A stretch of DNA of 64,000 nt from Rahnella sp. AA. GTDB taxonomy: Bacteria; Pseudomonadota; Gammaproteobacteria; Enterobacterales; Enterobacteriaceae. Made by a program: the position numbers and the translations under genes. Numbering within the stretch: the first letter of the stretch is position 1; each line of letters begins with the position of its first letter. This document shows, in pieces, positions 28,207 through 36,867 of the stretch. The notes beneath the pieces are model-generated. The model was not told where the DNA came from. It searched no databases and was given only the letters and a program-made list of their open reading frames with translations. The stretch spans positions 744,001 to 808,000 of the forward strand of contig NZ_PITQ01000001.1 of NCBI RefSeq assembly GCF_002834385.1, in the 5' to 3' direction.

Positions 28207-28277
28207 AGCGTTATTGCCAACACCAGGGCCGTTATCTGGCCAGCATTAAACACTGACTGTTCCGATGATGAACAGCG

Positions 28278-28324
28278 TTCGTGACCGTTTTGGCTTCTGC
28301 GCCTGTGCGCCGGTCACGAAGTTT
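28278..28324 (+). repeat. Hairpin between the OPT and DUF1177 genes
   Basis: TTCGTGACCG (28278-28287) and CGGTCACGAA (28311-28320) are perfect 10-base arms around a 23-base, GC-containing loop, followed by GTTTT. It could be an internal terminator or an mRNA-processing structure that lowers or separates expression of the downstream pair. Confidence 0.5.
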
Positions 28325-28339
28325 TAAGAGGATTTTGTG

Positions 28340-29269
28340 ATGAGTTTACAACAGACGTTAACAGTATTTGAACTGATGGATAGCGCACACGTCAGCGGTC
28401 AGGATGTTGTGGATTTATTCACCCGTTATCCGGGTATCATCGCCAGCACAAACCGTGCGGATGGCCCGAAAGGCGGCACGGATTTCGTCCGTATCACCGT
28501 GCCGGGCAGCAAAGGTAAAAGCAGCGGCGGTACCGCCCCGACGTTAGGCATTATTGGCCGTCTGGGCGGGATCGGTGCGCGCCCGACGCGCATTGGCCTG
28601 GTCTCCGACGCGGACGGTGCGATTGCTGCGGTAACCTGCGCGCTGAAGCTGGCGGACATGCAGCGTAAAGGTGATGCGCTGGAAGGCGATGTGATCATCA
28701 CCACCCATATCTGCCCGAACGCGCCAACCCGCCCGCACGATCCGGTGGATTTCATGGATTCGCCGATCGACGACGTGACCATGAATGATAACGAAGTGGT
28801 CGACGGCGTTGATGCCATTCTTTCCATCGACACCACTAAAGGCAACCGCATTATCAATCACAAGGGTTACGCCATTTCGCCGACAGTGAAAGAGGGCTAT
28901 ATCCTGCGTGTATCCGAAGATCTGGTGCGCATTATGGAGATGACCAGCGGTAAACCTGCGGTCACTTTCCCGATAACCACCCAGGACATCACGCCTTACG
29001 GCAACGGCGTTCATCACCTCAACAGCATTTTGCAGCCGTCAACGGCGACCAGCGTTCCGGTGGTTGGCGTGGCGATCACGGCAGAATCTGTGGTGCCGGG
29101 CTGCGGCACCGGCGCGAGCCATGAAGTGGATATCGCTCTGGCGGCCAAATTTGCCGTAGAAGTCGCGAAAGAATTCGGGCGCGGTACGTGCCAGTTCTTT
29201 GATGCTGACGAATATCAACTCCTGTTGTCGCTGTACGGAAGCCTGCGCCACCTGCAAAACCGGAAGTAA
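28340..29269 (+). CDS. DUF1177 domain-containing protein
   Basis: This 309-residue cytoplasmic protein consists of one DUF1177 domain, of unknown function. Conserved-looking blocks include MDSAHVSGQDVVDLF near the start, DFVRITVPGSKGKSSGG (~50-66), RIGLVSDADGAIAAVTCALKL (~82-102), DVIITTHICPNAPTRPHDPVDFMDSPI (~115-141) with several His/Asp residues that could bind metal, and VVGVAITAESVVPGCGTGASHEVD (~233-256). No signal peptide. GAGGA places the start at the ATG 28340 rather than the overlapping GTG 28337. aroM follows after five bases, and the OPT transporter precedes it. An amidohydrolase- or peptidase-like role is conceivable from the context, but is not shown. Confidence 0.85.
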   Translation: MSLQQTLTVFELMDSAHVSGQDVVDLFTRYPGIIASTNRADGPKGGTDFVRITVPGSKGKSSGGTAPTLGIIGRLGGIGARPTRIGLVSDADGAIAAVTCALKLADMQRKGDALEGDVIITTHICPNAPTRPHDPVDFMDSPIDDVTMNDNEVVDGVDAILSIDTTKGNRIINHKGYAISPTVKEGYILRVSEDLVRIMEMTSGKPAVTFPITTQDITPYGNGVHHLNSILQPSTATSVPVVGVAITAESVVPGCGTGASHEVDIALAAKFAVEVAKEFGRGTCQFFDADEYQLLLSLYGSLRHLQNRK

Positions 29270-29274
29270 CCTTT

Positions 29275-29952
29275 ATGACGACGACCTTTGCGACGTTAAC
29301 CATTGGACAGGCGCCGCGCAGTGACATTATGCCGCTGCTGATGGCGTATCTGCCGGCCAAATCAGTCACCCATGTGGGCCTGCTGGACGGAATGAGCACG
29401 GAGCAAATTGAGCAGCGTTATGCGCCTGCGGAAGGCGATGCGGTACTGGTCACGCGTTTGCTGGACGGTTCGCAGGTCACCATGGCGGCGCATCGGGTCG
29501 AACGCGGATTACAGGAAAAAATCGACGTTCTGGAAGCGCTTGGTTGCATGACCATTTTGCTGTTGTGTACCGGCGAATTTAAAAATCTGCGGGCCCGCAA
29601 TGCGCTGCTGCTCGAGCCGGACCGGATTATTCCGCCGTTAATTGGTGCAATTGTCGGCCAACACCGTGCCGGGATAGTCGTGCCAATCGAAGAGCAGATT
29701 GTGGAGCAGTCGAATAAATGGCGGAAGTTGTCCAAACCGCCTTGTTTTGCCGTGGCCAGCCCGTATATTTCCGATGATCAGACCATTATGGAAGCGGCAA
29801 TGCGTCTGGCGCAGCAGGGTGCTGAAGTGGTGGTGCTCGACTGTATCGGTTACACGCGGCATCACGCTGAATTGTTGAAAAAGCATCTCAACATCCCGGT
29901 ATTGCTCTCGAATGTGCTGATGGCAAAACTGGCGGCGGAGCTGGTTATCTGA
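29275..29952 (+). CDS. aroM: AroM family protein
   Basis: AroM is a cytoplasmic protein of unknown function. The 225-residue product equals E. coli AroM in length and shares its blocks: LTIGQAPRSDIMPLL at the start, DRIIPPLIGAIVGQH (residues ~121-135), GIVVPIEEQIVEQSNKW, VVVLDCIGYTRHHAELLKKHL and the C-terminal VLLSNVLMAKLAAELV. The architecture recalls Asp/Glu racemase-like proteins, which is family knowledge rather than proof. In E. coli aroM lies in the TyrR-controlled aroL operon; here it is placed five bases after the DUF1177 gene, so it belongs to the IclR-OPT-DUF1177 unit. This is informative about its real role. Confidence 0.9.
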   Translation: MTTTFATLTIGQAPRSDIMPLLMAYLPAKSVTHVGLLDGMSTEQIEQRYAPAEGDAVLVTRLLDGSQVTMAAHRVERGLQEKIDVLEALGCMTILLLCTGEFKNLRARNALLLEPDRIIPPLIGAIVGQHRAGIVVPIEEQIVEQSNKWRKLSKPPCFAVASPYISDDQTIMEAAMRLAQQGAEVVVLDCIGYTRHHAELLKKHLNIPVLLSNVLMAKLAAELVI

Positions 29953-30015
29953 GACGGGATTTTATGAGGCGAACAGTTGTCCACAATGGCACTGTGCGGC
30001 GATAAAATCAAATCA

Positions 30016-30041
30016 GCGACACCGCTTTGCGGGCGGTGTCG
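30016..30041. terminator. Hairpin downstream of aroM
   Basis: CGACACCGC (30017-30025) and GCGGTGTCG (30033-30041) form a perfect 9-base stem. No T-run follows on the plus strand, so termination is uncertain. It marks the end of the OPT/DUF1177/aroM unit before ppnP. Confidence 0.45.
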
Positions 30042-30133
30042 TCTGGTGCAGATAAAGCGGTAAAAATCAGTGACAGAATGAGGTTCCTGCCCCTAATATG
30101 GAGGCTCTGAAAATTATCGCAAAGGGCCAATCT

Positions 30134-30424
30134 ATGTTGAAAAATAATGAGTATTTTGACGGGAAAGTTAAGTCGATTGGTTTTGACAGCGACAGTACGG
30201 GTTCAGCCAGTGTTGGCGTGATGGCCGTCGGCGAATACACTTTCGGCACCGCTAAGCCGGAAGAAATGACCGTCATCAGCGGCTCGCTGAAAGTGCTGAT
30301 CCCGGGTTCTCCGGACTGGCAGGTCTTCAAGCCGGGCGAAACCTTCTACATTCCGGGTAAAAGTGAATTCAATTTGCAGGTCGGCGAAACCACGTCTTAT
30401 CTCTGCAAATATCTGACCAAATAA
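30134..30424 (+). CDS. ppnP: Pyrimidine/purine nucleoside phosphorylase PpnP
   Basis: PpnP (YaiE) is a small cupin-fold enzyme that splits several nucleosides with phosphate to the free base and ribose 1-phosphate. The 96-residue product is nearly collinear with the E. coli protein: [19 protein letters not shown] at the start, [18 protein letters not shown] in the middle and TSYLCKYL at the end. The frame is open 12 codons further upstream, but AGGG before the ATG at 30134 and the family start fix the N-terminus. It lies between aroM and rdgC, as in E. coli. Confidence 0.95.
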   Translation: MLKNNEYFDGKVKSIGFDSDSTGSASVGVMAVGEYTFGTAKPEEMTVISGSLKVLIPGSPDWQVFKPGETFYIPGKSEFNLQVGETTSYLCKYLTK

Positions 30425-30448
30425 ATCATTCAGACACAGCACAAACAG

Positions 30449-30472
30449 AAAAGGCGCCAATGAGCGCCTTTT
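30449..30472 (+). terminator. Rho-independent terminator of ppnP
   Basis: AAAAGGCGC (30449-30457) and GCGCCTTTT (30464-30472) form a 9-base stem with a 6-base loop and T-rich edge, 25 bases after the ppnP stop. The A-rich other side may also serve transcription from rdgC. Confidence 0.85.
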
Positions 30473-30489
30473 CTTATTTCATAACTCCG

Positions 30490-30617
30490 TATACCCAAAA
30501 TCATTCGAGTTGCATCAAGGCGGCAACTGAGTGAATCCTCCGGGAGCATACATCAGTATGCTCCCGGAGTTCGCGAAGGCGGCCAACGCGGAGGCAGCTT
30601 GAAGGATGAAGGGTATA
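30490..30617. repeat. Palindromic MITE-like intergenic repeat (Yersinia YPAL type)
   Basis: A 128-base element is bounded by TATACCC (30490-30496) and GGGTATA (30611-30617). The outer ~30 bases on each side are imperfectly inverted (shared blocks ATC, TTC, AG and TGC at matching spacing). The centre holds a perfect stem, CTCCGGGAGCATAC facing GTATGCTCCCGGAG (about 30538-30570). It has no coding capacity and ends one base before the rdgC stop codon. Such palindromic elements are scattered in Yersinia, Serratia and related genomes; the family name is from memory. Confidence 0.75.
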
Positions 30618-30618
30618 A

Positions 30619-31533
30619 CTAGCGTTGGGCTTCGCCGCCCAGGGCCTCAATCAGGTTTTGAATCAGCGCCGCCAGTTCACCGGTCATCAGCACGAAATCC
30701 GCATCGAAACGTCCGGCGAAATCTTCGCGATCGATGTCTTCGTTCTGGTCACGGATCACGTCGCTGAATTTCAAACGTTTGATGCTGCCGTCGTCGGCCA
30801 GAACAACAGCAATGCGTTCCTGCCAGTCAACGGCCAGTTTGGTCACCAGTTTGCCATTCTCGATGTGCGTGGCGATTTCGTCGCTGACCAGCGCCTGTTT
30901 CTTACAGCGGATCACGCCGCCTTCTTCCAGAATCGCTTTCAGCTCGGCTTCATCCTGCAGGGCAAAACCGGCAGGCGTCTGGCCTGAACGGACCCATTCG
31001 GTCAGCGTCAGTTCAATCGGGCTTTCCATGGTTAACGGCACAACCGGCAGGGAACCCAGGCTTTTACGCAGCAGCGCCAGCATATCTTCCGCTTTTTTCG
31101 CGCTGGCGGCATCGACCATGATCAGGCCGTTAACGGTGTCAATCCACATAAACGTCTGGCTGAAACGGCTGAACGCGCGCGGCATCAGGCTGTGCAGCAC
31201 TTCGTCTTTCAGGGAATCTTTTTCGGTTTTCTTCAGCTTACGGTGTTGCTCACCTTCAAGCTGATCAATCTTGGCCTGTAGCTCCTGTTTGATGACCGGA
31301 GAAGGCAGGATTTTTTCTTCTTTACGGGCGCAGATCAGGATCTGACCGCCGTTAACGTGAGTCAGCGCATCGCCACCGTGGGAACCCATCGGTGAAACCC
31401 AGCCGGTTTTCGCCATATCCTGGCTGCCGCACGGGGTAAAGGTGAAAGCGCTGAGCTGTTTTTCCATTTCGTCAGCAGATAACGAAACTTCACGGCTCAA
31501 ACGGTATACCAACAAATTCTTAAACCATAACAT
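30619..31533 (-). CDS. rdgC: Recombination-associated protein RdgC
   Basis: RdgC is a ring-shaped, nucleoid-associated DNA-binding protein that limits RecA activity. The 304-residue product is collinear with E. coli Rdg[19 protein letters not shown] at the start, [20 protein letters not shown] (residues ~33-52), [31 protein letters not shown] and the ending [23 protein letters not shown]. The frame extends 23 codons upstream, but the ATG at 31533 has AGGGA upstream and the family N-terminus. Its stop codon abuts the palindromic repeat. mak is divergent, as in E. coli. Confidence 0.96.
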   Translation of the reverse strand: MLWFKNLLVYRLSREVSLSADEMEKQLSAFTFTPCGSQDMAKTGWVSPMGSHGGDALTHVNGGQILICARKEEKILPSPVIKQELQAKIDQLEGEQHRKLKKTEKDSLKDEVLHSLMPRAFSRFSQTFMWIDTVNGLIMVDAASAKKAEDMLALLRKSLGSLPVVPLTMESPIELTLTEWVRSGQTPAGFALQDEAELKAILEEGGVIRCKKQALVSDEIATHIENGKLVTKLAVDWQERIAVVLADDGSIKRLKFSDVIRDQNEDIDREDFAGRFDADFVLMTGELAALIQNLIEALGGEAQR

Positions 31534-31742
31534 GGCGTTATCCCTGTCCCGGCGCACTCGTGGTACGCTGATTAAATGAATGCAGGGCGGCATGATAACC
31601 AATTGAGCGCCGGTCGTCGTTAAGAAATCGCCGTGGCATGAAACATTGCATAACAGCTTATTCTGGTGACGACCGCACCGAGCTTCTAAACTGAATTAAC
31701 CTCAAAATAACTGACCCTACCGGCAGAAACAGGAGAGAAAAC

Positions 31743-32663
31743 GTGCGAATTGGCATTGATTTAGGCGGCACAAAAATAGAAGTCATCGCGTTATCCGACG
31801 AAGGGAAAGAACGTTTCCGCAAACGGGTGGATACGCCCAGAAATGATTACGAACGCACGCTGAAAGCGATTGAAGGTCTGGTGCTGGACGCCGAAAAAGC
31901 CACCGGCCAGCACGGCAGCGTCGGCCTTGGGATCCCCGGCACGCTTTCGCCGTTTACCGGCAAAGTGAAGAATTCAAACTCAATCTGGCTCAACGGACAG
32001 CAGCTGGATGAAGATCTGGCGCTGTTGTTAAAACGAGAAGTGCATATTGCCAACGACGCCAACTGCCTGGCGGTTTCCGAAGCGACCGACGGCGCAGGTG
32101 CCGGGCATCATACGGTGTTTGCGGTGATCATTGGCACCGGCTGTGGTTCCGGCGTTGCGCTCAACGGCGTGGCGCATGCGGGGGGAAACGGTAATGCCGG
32201 AGAGTGGGGGCACAACCCGTTACCTTGGCAGGATGAGGAAGAAATTCAGTTTGCGCGCGACGTACCGTGTTACTGCGGCAAATCCGGGTGCGTTGAGACG
32301 TTTGTTTCCGGCACGGGGTTTGCGGAAGATTATTTCCGGTTGTCAGGCCAGCGGCTGAAAGGCGCGGAGATTATTGAGCGGGTCGCGCTGGGCGATGAAA
32401 CGGCGGAGCTGGCGCTGGGCCGCTATGAGCGTCGTCTGGCAAAAGCGCTGGCCAATGTGGTGAACATTCTGGATCCGGACGTTATCGTTTTTGGCGGCGG
32501 CATGAGCAATGTGGATCGTCTGTACCAGACCGTTCCCGTGCTGATCAAACAGTGGGTCTTTGGCGGCGAATGTGAAACGCCGATCCTTAAAGCGGTTCAC
32601 GGAGATTCCAGCGGTGTTCGCGGTGCCGCCTGGCTGTGGCCGCAGTCGCGTTTCGCGCTCTGA
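31743..32663 (+). CDS. mak: Fructokinase Mak (ROK family)
   Basis: Mak phosphorylates fructose (also mannose) at C6 with ATP. The 306-residue product has the ROK-family ATP motif [13 protein letters not shown] at the N-terminus, [13 protein letters not shown] (residues ~131-143), the [16 protein letters not shown] motif with the catalytic or substrate residues and the zinc-binding [10 protein letters not shown] (~178-187), and [10 protein letters not shown] near residue 249. The start is a GTG at 31743 with AGGAG upstream. It diverges from rdgC, the E. coli arrangement. Confidence 0.94.
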   Translation: MRIGIDLGGTKIEVIALSDEGKERFRKRVDTPRNDYERTLKAIEGLVLDAEKATGQHGSVGLGIPGTLSPFTGKVKNSNSIWLNGQQLDEDLALLLKREVHIANDANCLAVSEATDGAGAGHHTVFAVIIGTGCGSGVALNGVAHAGGNGNAGEWGHNPLPWQDEEEIQFARDVPCYCGKSGCVETFVSGTGFAEDYFRLSGQRLKGAEIIERVALGDETAELALGRYERRLAKALANVVNILDPDVIVFGGGMSNVDRLYQTVPVLIKQWVFGGECETPILKAVHGDSSGVRGAAWLWPQSRFAL

Positions 32664-32680
32664 GCTTTTGAGCAAAAGCA

Positions 32681-32706
32681 TCAGGGGCGCAACCATGCGC
32701 CCCTGA
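32681..32706. terminator. Terminator between convergent mak and the permease gene
   Basis: TCAGGGGCGCA (32681-32691) and TGCGCCCCTGA (32696-32706) form an 11-base perfect stem with a 4-base loop. On the minus strand it is followed by TGCTTTTG. It probably terminates the permease transcript and can also stop mak. Confidence 0.75.
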
Positions 32707-32713
32707 ATATCCG

Positions 32714-34078
32714 TTATTCCCCTTCGAGCATCAGATCCCTTGGCGCATTGCTGCGCTGCGTCTTGGTCGAAATAAAGTACAGATAACCGCAGGCCATAAA
32801 CGCCACAAACACACCCGCGATCACCAGATTAAACCACACCATCGCCACCAGACAGACCGCGGCCAGCACCAGTGCAATACCCGGCACCAGCGGATAGCCC
32901 GGCGCGCGGAAACTGCGTTCCAGTTCCGGGGCGATTTTACGCAGGCGGAACAGGCTCAGCATACTCATCAGATACATCACAATCGCTCCGAATACCGCCA
33001 TGGTGATCATCGCAGCGGTCAGCGACATTCCCTGCAAATTGATTAAACCATCGCTGAAAATTGCCGCGATGCCAATGGCGCCGCCGAGCAGAATGGCACG
33101 GTGCGGCGTCTGGAAACGGGACAGTTTTGCCAGTCCTGAAGGCAGGTATCCGGCTCGCGCCAGAGCGAAGAACTGCCGCGAATAGCCGAGGATGATACCG
33201 TGGAAGCTGGCTACCAGCCCAAACAGGCCAATCCACACCAGCATGTGCATCCAGCCAGAATGCTCGCCAACCACCATTTTCATGGCCTGTGGCAGCGGGT
33301 CATTGATGTTAGACAGTTTGCTCCACTCGCCTGCGCCGCCCGCCATCACCATCACGCCAATGGCCAGCACGACCAGGGTGAGAATGCCGCTGACATAAGC
33401 TTTCGGGATGGTGCGTTTCGGATCTTTAGCCTCTTCAGCCGCCATCGCCGCCCCTTCAATCGCGAGGAAGAACCAGATAGCAAAGGGGATTGCCGCGAAA
33501 ATACCGGAGAATGCCGGGAAGCTGAAATGCGCGCTGCCTGCCCAGCCATTAAGCACGAAATTGCTGACGCTAAAGCCGGGTGCGACCACGCCCATAAACA
33601 CCAGCAACTCCAGTACCGCCAGAACGGTCACCACCAGCTCAAACATCGCTGCCAGTTTTACGCCGAGGATATTCAGCACCATAAATACAACATAGGCACC
33701 GACAGCGGCGATTTTAGGATCCAGCGTGGGGAACTGCACGTTGAGATAGGCACCAATTGCCAGTGCAATCGCCGGAGGAGCAAACACAAACTCAATCAGC
33801 GTTGCCATACCGGCGATCAATCCACCGGTTTCACCATAGGCCCGGCGGCTGTAGGCAAACGGGCCGCCCGCATGAGGAATGGCCGTGGTCAGCTCGGTAA
33901 AACTGAAAATAAAGCAGGTATACATCGTGGCAACCAGCAGGGTTGTGACCAGAAAACCCAGCGTCCCCGCCACGCCCCAGCCATAACTCCAGCCAAAATA
34001 CTCACCCGAAATGACCAGTCCGACGGCAATTGCCCATAAGTGCAGGGTGCCGAGCGTCGGTTTAAGTTGTGTTGTCAT
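32714..34078 (-). CDS. eat: Ethanolamine permease-like APC transporter
   Basis: This is an inner-membrane APC-superfamily permease of 454 residues with about 12 hydrophobic spans. The N-terminus (LHLWAIAVGLVISGEYFGWSYGWG, residues ~12-35), TELTTAIPHAGGPFAYSRRAYGETGGLIAG (~57-86) and FFLAIEGAAMAAEEAKDPKRTIPKAY (~204-229) fit the ethanolamine permease (Eat) family. It follows the phospho-lyase gene on the same strand after 22 bases. Together with the divergent kinase, this supports uptake of ethanolamine or a related amino alcohol. The eut microcompartment genes are absent from the window. Confidence 0.85.
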   Translation of the reverse strand: MTTQLKPTLGTLHLWAIAVGLVISGEYFGWSYGWGVAGTLGFLVTTLLVATMYTCFIFSFTELTTAIPHAGGPFAYSRRAYGETGGLIAGMATLIEFVFAPPAIALAIGAYLNVQFPTLDPKIAAVGAYVVFMVLNILGVKLAAMFELVVTVLAVLELLVFMGVVAPGFSVSNFVLNGWAGSAHFSFPAFSGIFAAIPFAIWFFLAIEGAAMAAEEAKDPKRTIPKAYVSGILTLVVLAIGVMVMAGGAGEWSKLSNINDPLPQAMKMVVGEHSGWMHMLVWIGLFGLVASFHGIILGYSRQFFALARAGYLPSGLAKLSRFQTPHRAILLGGAIGIAAIFSDGLINLQGMSLTAAMITMAVFGAIVMYLMSMLSLFRLRKIAPELERSFRAPGYPLVPGIALVLAAVCLVAMVWFNLVIAGVFVAFMACGYLYFISTKTQRSNAPRDLMLEGE

Positions 34079-34100
34079 ATTGCACTCCTGAAAGGGGGGA

Positions 34101-35414
34101 TCAGAACATTTTGCTCAATACGCTTTCCAGCGCGTTCACCAGGATCTGGCTGTGTTCGGCGGTAAAGACCAGCGGCGGGCGGATCTTCAGAATGTTGGCA
34201 TGCGGGCCGGAAGCGCCAATCAGCACGCCTTCTTCGCGCAATGCATTGACGACCGCCAGCGCGGTGACGGAATCCGGTGCGCCGTTTTCAGTCACGAAAT
34301 CGACGCTGACGAATAACCCGGCCCCGCGCACGCTGCCAATCGCCGGGAAGCGCTGTGAAAGTGCGGTAATGCCGTCAAGGATGGCTTTCCCGGCCAGGCC
34401 GACGCTGGCGATCAGGTTTTCCTGTTCGATCACTTCCAGAACGGCCAGACCGACGGCGGAAGACACGGTATTGCCGCCAAAGGTATTGAAATAACTCGAT
34501 TCACTGCCGAAACGTTCGAGAATGTGCGGCTGAATGGTAATACCTGCCATCGGATGCCCGTTGCCCATCGGCTTGCCGAGCGACACGATATCGGGCAGTA
34601 CGCCGTGGCGCTGGAAGCCCCACATATGTTCACCGGAGCGGCCATAGCCCGGCTGCACTTCATCGGCGATATACAACGCGCCGGCTTCATGGATGACGTC
34701 GATAGCCTCTTTCAGGAAACCCGCCGGATCGAAGAACCCCCCGTCGCTGGTAAAGAAGGTGTCGATCATCAGCGCCGCAGGTTTGATGCCATGCCTGTCC
34801 ATATCCGCCAGTGCGGCGCGGATATCGTTGGCAAAGCGTTTGCCGACTTGCGCCGGATCGGCAGGATTGTGGATGGGCGCAGGAATAACACGCGCGTCGC
34901 CGTTCACTTTGACGTAAGGCCCCATCGAAGCGGAAAGCCCTGCAATAGCCTTGGTCATACCGTGGTAGCTGAATTCGGTGACGATAACGCCGGTGCCGCC
35001 GGTAAAGTCTTCGGCAATACGTAAGGCCAAATCGTTAGATTCGCTGCCGGTGCAGGTAAACATGACCTGGCTGAGTTCAGCCGGCATGGTGCCGACCAGT
35101 TTTTCGGCAAAGTTCAGCACATTTTCATGCAGGTAACGCGTATGGGTATTCAGGGTTGAGGCCTGACGCACCAGCGCTTCCAGTACATGCGGGTGGCAAT
35201 GGCCGACGGAAGGCACGTTGTTATAGACATCGAGATACCGGCGACCGTCGGCGTCATATACCCACACGCCTTCGCCGCGCACCAGATGCACCGGGTTTTT
35301 GTAGAACAGCTGGTAAGCCGGGCCTAACAAACGGCGGCGGCGTTCAATCATCGCCAGATTTTCGGCTGAAATATTCCCGCTGCTCGCGGCATCAAAGGCA
35401 TTAGTTTTCAACAT
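34101..35414 (-). CDS. Class-III PLP enzyme, predicted amino-alcohol O-phosphate phospho-lyase
   Basis: This 437-residue enzyme has the fold of class-III aminotransferases: YNNVPSVGHCHPHV (residues ~64-77), FTCTGSESNDLALR (~119-132), DEVQPGYGRSG (~251-261) and the predicted PLP lysine Lys281 in SLGKPMGNGHP. The NNV-VGHCHP form is that of ethanolamine-phosphate and hydroxylysine-phosphate phospho-lyases rather than of ordinary transaminases. Known phospho-lyases convert phosphoethanolamine to acetaldehyde, ammonia and phosphate. The context (permease downstream, APH-fold kinase divergent) supports this reading. An aminotransferase role cannot be excluded. Start: ATG at 35414 with AGGAG; the frame runs 31 codons further upstream into the control region. 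Confidence 0.8.
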   Translation of the reverse strand: MLKTNAFDAASSGNISAENLAMIERRRRLLGPAYQLFYKNPVHLVRGEGVWVYDADGRRYLDVYNNVPSVGHCHPHVLEALVRQASTLNTHTRYLHENVLNFAEKLVGTMPAELSQVMFTCTGSESNDLALRIAEDFTGGTGVIVTEFSYHGMTKAIAGLSASMGPYVKVNGDARVIPAPIHNPADPAQVGKRFANDIRAALADMDRHGIKPAALMIDTFFTSDGGFFDPAGFLKEAIDVIHEAGALYIADEVQPGYGRSGEHMWGFQRHGVLPDIVSLGKPMGNGHPMAGITIQPHILERFGSESSYFNTFGGNTVSSAVGLAVLEVIEQENLIASVGLAGKAILDGITALSQRFPAIGSVRGAGLFVSVDFVTENGAPDSVTALAVVNALREEGVLIGASGPHANILKIRPPLVFTAEHSQILVNALESVLSKMF

Positions 35415-35518
35415 AATAGTCGTCTCCTGACGGGCGGTTTCAAAGTCACTGCCGGTGAGCAAAAAATGCCATTCCGGCTGAAAGTGATTTGATAATGCGC
35501 CGGGCAAAGCGGCAAAAC

Positions 35519-35616
35519 TTGACCGCAGGACGGTGACCGCTGTGCGCTGCGGTCAATTTTTCGCTGCCGGCGTGCGCACTGTGTTTTGCGGTCAACATTT
35601 GCTGTCCTCAGGTCAA
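35519..35616. promoter_or_regulatory. Operator array between the phospho-lyase and kinase genes
   Basis: The divergent region carries TTGACCGCA (35519-35527) and two copies of its inverse, TGCGGTCAA (35548-35556 and 35587-35595), plus partial copies TGACCGC (about 35534-35540) and GGTCAA (35611-35616). The two direct copies are 39 bases apart. The nine-base units are identical, which is unlikely by chance in 100 bases. The AraC-family protein encoded beyond the kinase is the natural candidate binder; that link is inferred. Confidence 0.7.
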
Positions 35617-35690
35617 GCGACGAAAACGCCCCGCTTCCATTCTGAATACCAGCAATATCGATTCGATTAACCGGTACGGAGTGGGACCTG

Positions 35691-36701
35691 ATGACTGCAA
35701 AACAATCTGACACGCTTGATGAATACAGCCTGAACCTGCTGGCGGCGGAAGCTTTGCGCCGTTATTCACCTGATTTACAAGGGCATCTTTCGCTGATCTG
35801 CCGTTCGGAAAACGCAACTTTCTTGCTGCGCTGCCCGAATGGCGAACGTTTTGCCCTGCGCGTTCATCGCGGGGATTACCATCAGCGTGATGAAATAGAG
35901 AGTGAACTGGCGTGGCTGGATGCGCTGCGTGACAGCGGTATTCAGGTGCCGGAGGCGGTAAAAGGGCTTGATGGCACCACGGTGCAAACCGTCGCCGTCA
36001 GCGAACGGGAAAGCCGCAATGTGGTGATTTTCCGCTGGATTGAAGGCGAGATGCCAACGACAGAGGTCGATCCCCGTGCCTTTGCCCAGCTTGGTGAAGT
36101 AACGGCCCGTTTGCATCAGCACAGCCGCAAATGGCAGAGCCCGGCAGGGTTTCGCCGTATTGTCTGGGACAGCGAAACGATGGTCGGCGCGCAAGGGCAC
36201 TGGGGCCACTGGCAGGATGCGCCGGGCCTGACAACGGCGGGTTTTCCCCTGATTCAAGAGACGCTGGCGCACACGGGCAGCGTGCTGAAAAGTTACGGTA
36301 AAAGCGCACAGCGCTATGGTCTTATTCATGCGGATCTGCGGCTGACCAATTTGTTACTGCATAAAGGCGAAACGCGGGTGATCGATTTTGACGACTGCGG
36401 AATGGGCTGGTATCTCCACGATGCGGCGGCGGCAATCAGTTTTGTCGAGCATCATCCGCGGGCACAGGAGTGGATCCACCACTGGCTGGAGGGTTACGAG
36501 CGCGTGTGCCACCTCAGTGATGCCGATCTGGCGGTGATCCCGTCGCTGATTATCCAGAGGCGGATCCAATTGCTGGCCTGGCGCGGATCGCACGCGACAA
36601 CCGAAATGGCACAGAGCCTCGGGGGGGAGTGGGAAAACGAAAGTCTGAGGTTGTGTCGTGAATATCTGGCACATGCACATCAGCCCTCAATGATGGGATG
36701 A
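35691..36701 (+). CDS. APH-fold kinase, predicted amino-alcohol kinase
   Basis: This 336-residue protein has the aminoglycoside/choline kinase (APH) fold: an N-lobe with LICRSENATFLLRCPNGERFALRVHR (residues ~30-56, including the ATP-contacting Lys/Arg strand), and a C-lobe with the Brenner motif LIHADLRLTNLLLH (~212-225; catalytic Asp, metal-binding Asn) and VIDFDDCGMGWYLHD (~231-245; metal-binding Asp). It is divergent from the phospho-lyase and permease genes. In Erwinia/Pectobacterium an amino-alcohol kinase acts together with a phospho-lyase on ethanolamine and 1-amino-2-propanol, so this is the predicted first enzyme. Antibiotic resistance is an unlikely alternative. Start: ATG 35691 with GGAG. 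Confidence 0.8.
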   Translation: MTAKQSDTLDEYSLNLLAAEALRRYSPDLQGHLSLICRSENATFLLRCPNGERFALRVHRGDYHQRDEIESELAWLDALRDSGIQVPEAVKGLDGTTVQTVAVSERESRNVVIFRWIEGEMPTTEVDPRAFAQLGEVTARLHQHSRKWQSPAGFRRIVWDSETMVGAQGHWGHWQDAPGLTTAGFPLIQETLAHTGSVLKSYGKSAQRYGLIHADLRLTNLLLHKGETRVIDFDDCGMGWYLHDAAAAISFVEHHPRAQEWIHHWLEGYERVCHLSDADLAVIPSLIIQRRIQLLAWRGSHATTEMAQSLGGEWENESLRLCREYLAHAHQPSMMG

Positions 36702-36867
36702 AACTGCACGAAAAGTGGGCGCGGTGGCAGTGCGCCGGAGCAGGGAATGAAACAATGATGGATTTATATCGTTGTATTTCATCAAATTGTATCGCAGGGA
36801 AGCGAAGCCTGGCGCTGGTACGAAACTTGCAGTTGTCTTTTATCACAGACATAACGGGGCAAAGACG

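Noticed and set aside
26613-28237. Similar sequences CAACACCAGGGG-CC near 26613 and 28218
   Set aside because: The match is about 11 exact bases plus a few more, in front of the OPT gene and after it. It could be a regulator site or chance; too weak to call.
33200-34039. 279-codon frame on the plus strand opposite the permease gene
   Set aside because: It is antisense to a well-supported membrane protein gene, is rich in His, Gln and Arg as expected for the complement of hydrophobic codons, and shows no family resemblance.
35691-36701. Aminoglycoside phosphotransferase (antibiotic resistance) reading of the APH-fold gene
   Set aside because: The APH fold is shared by many small-molecule kinases. 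The phospho-lyase and permease neighbours make a metabolic kinase far more likely.
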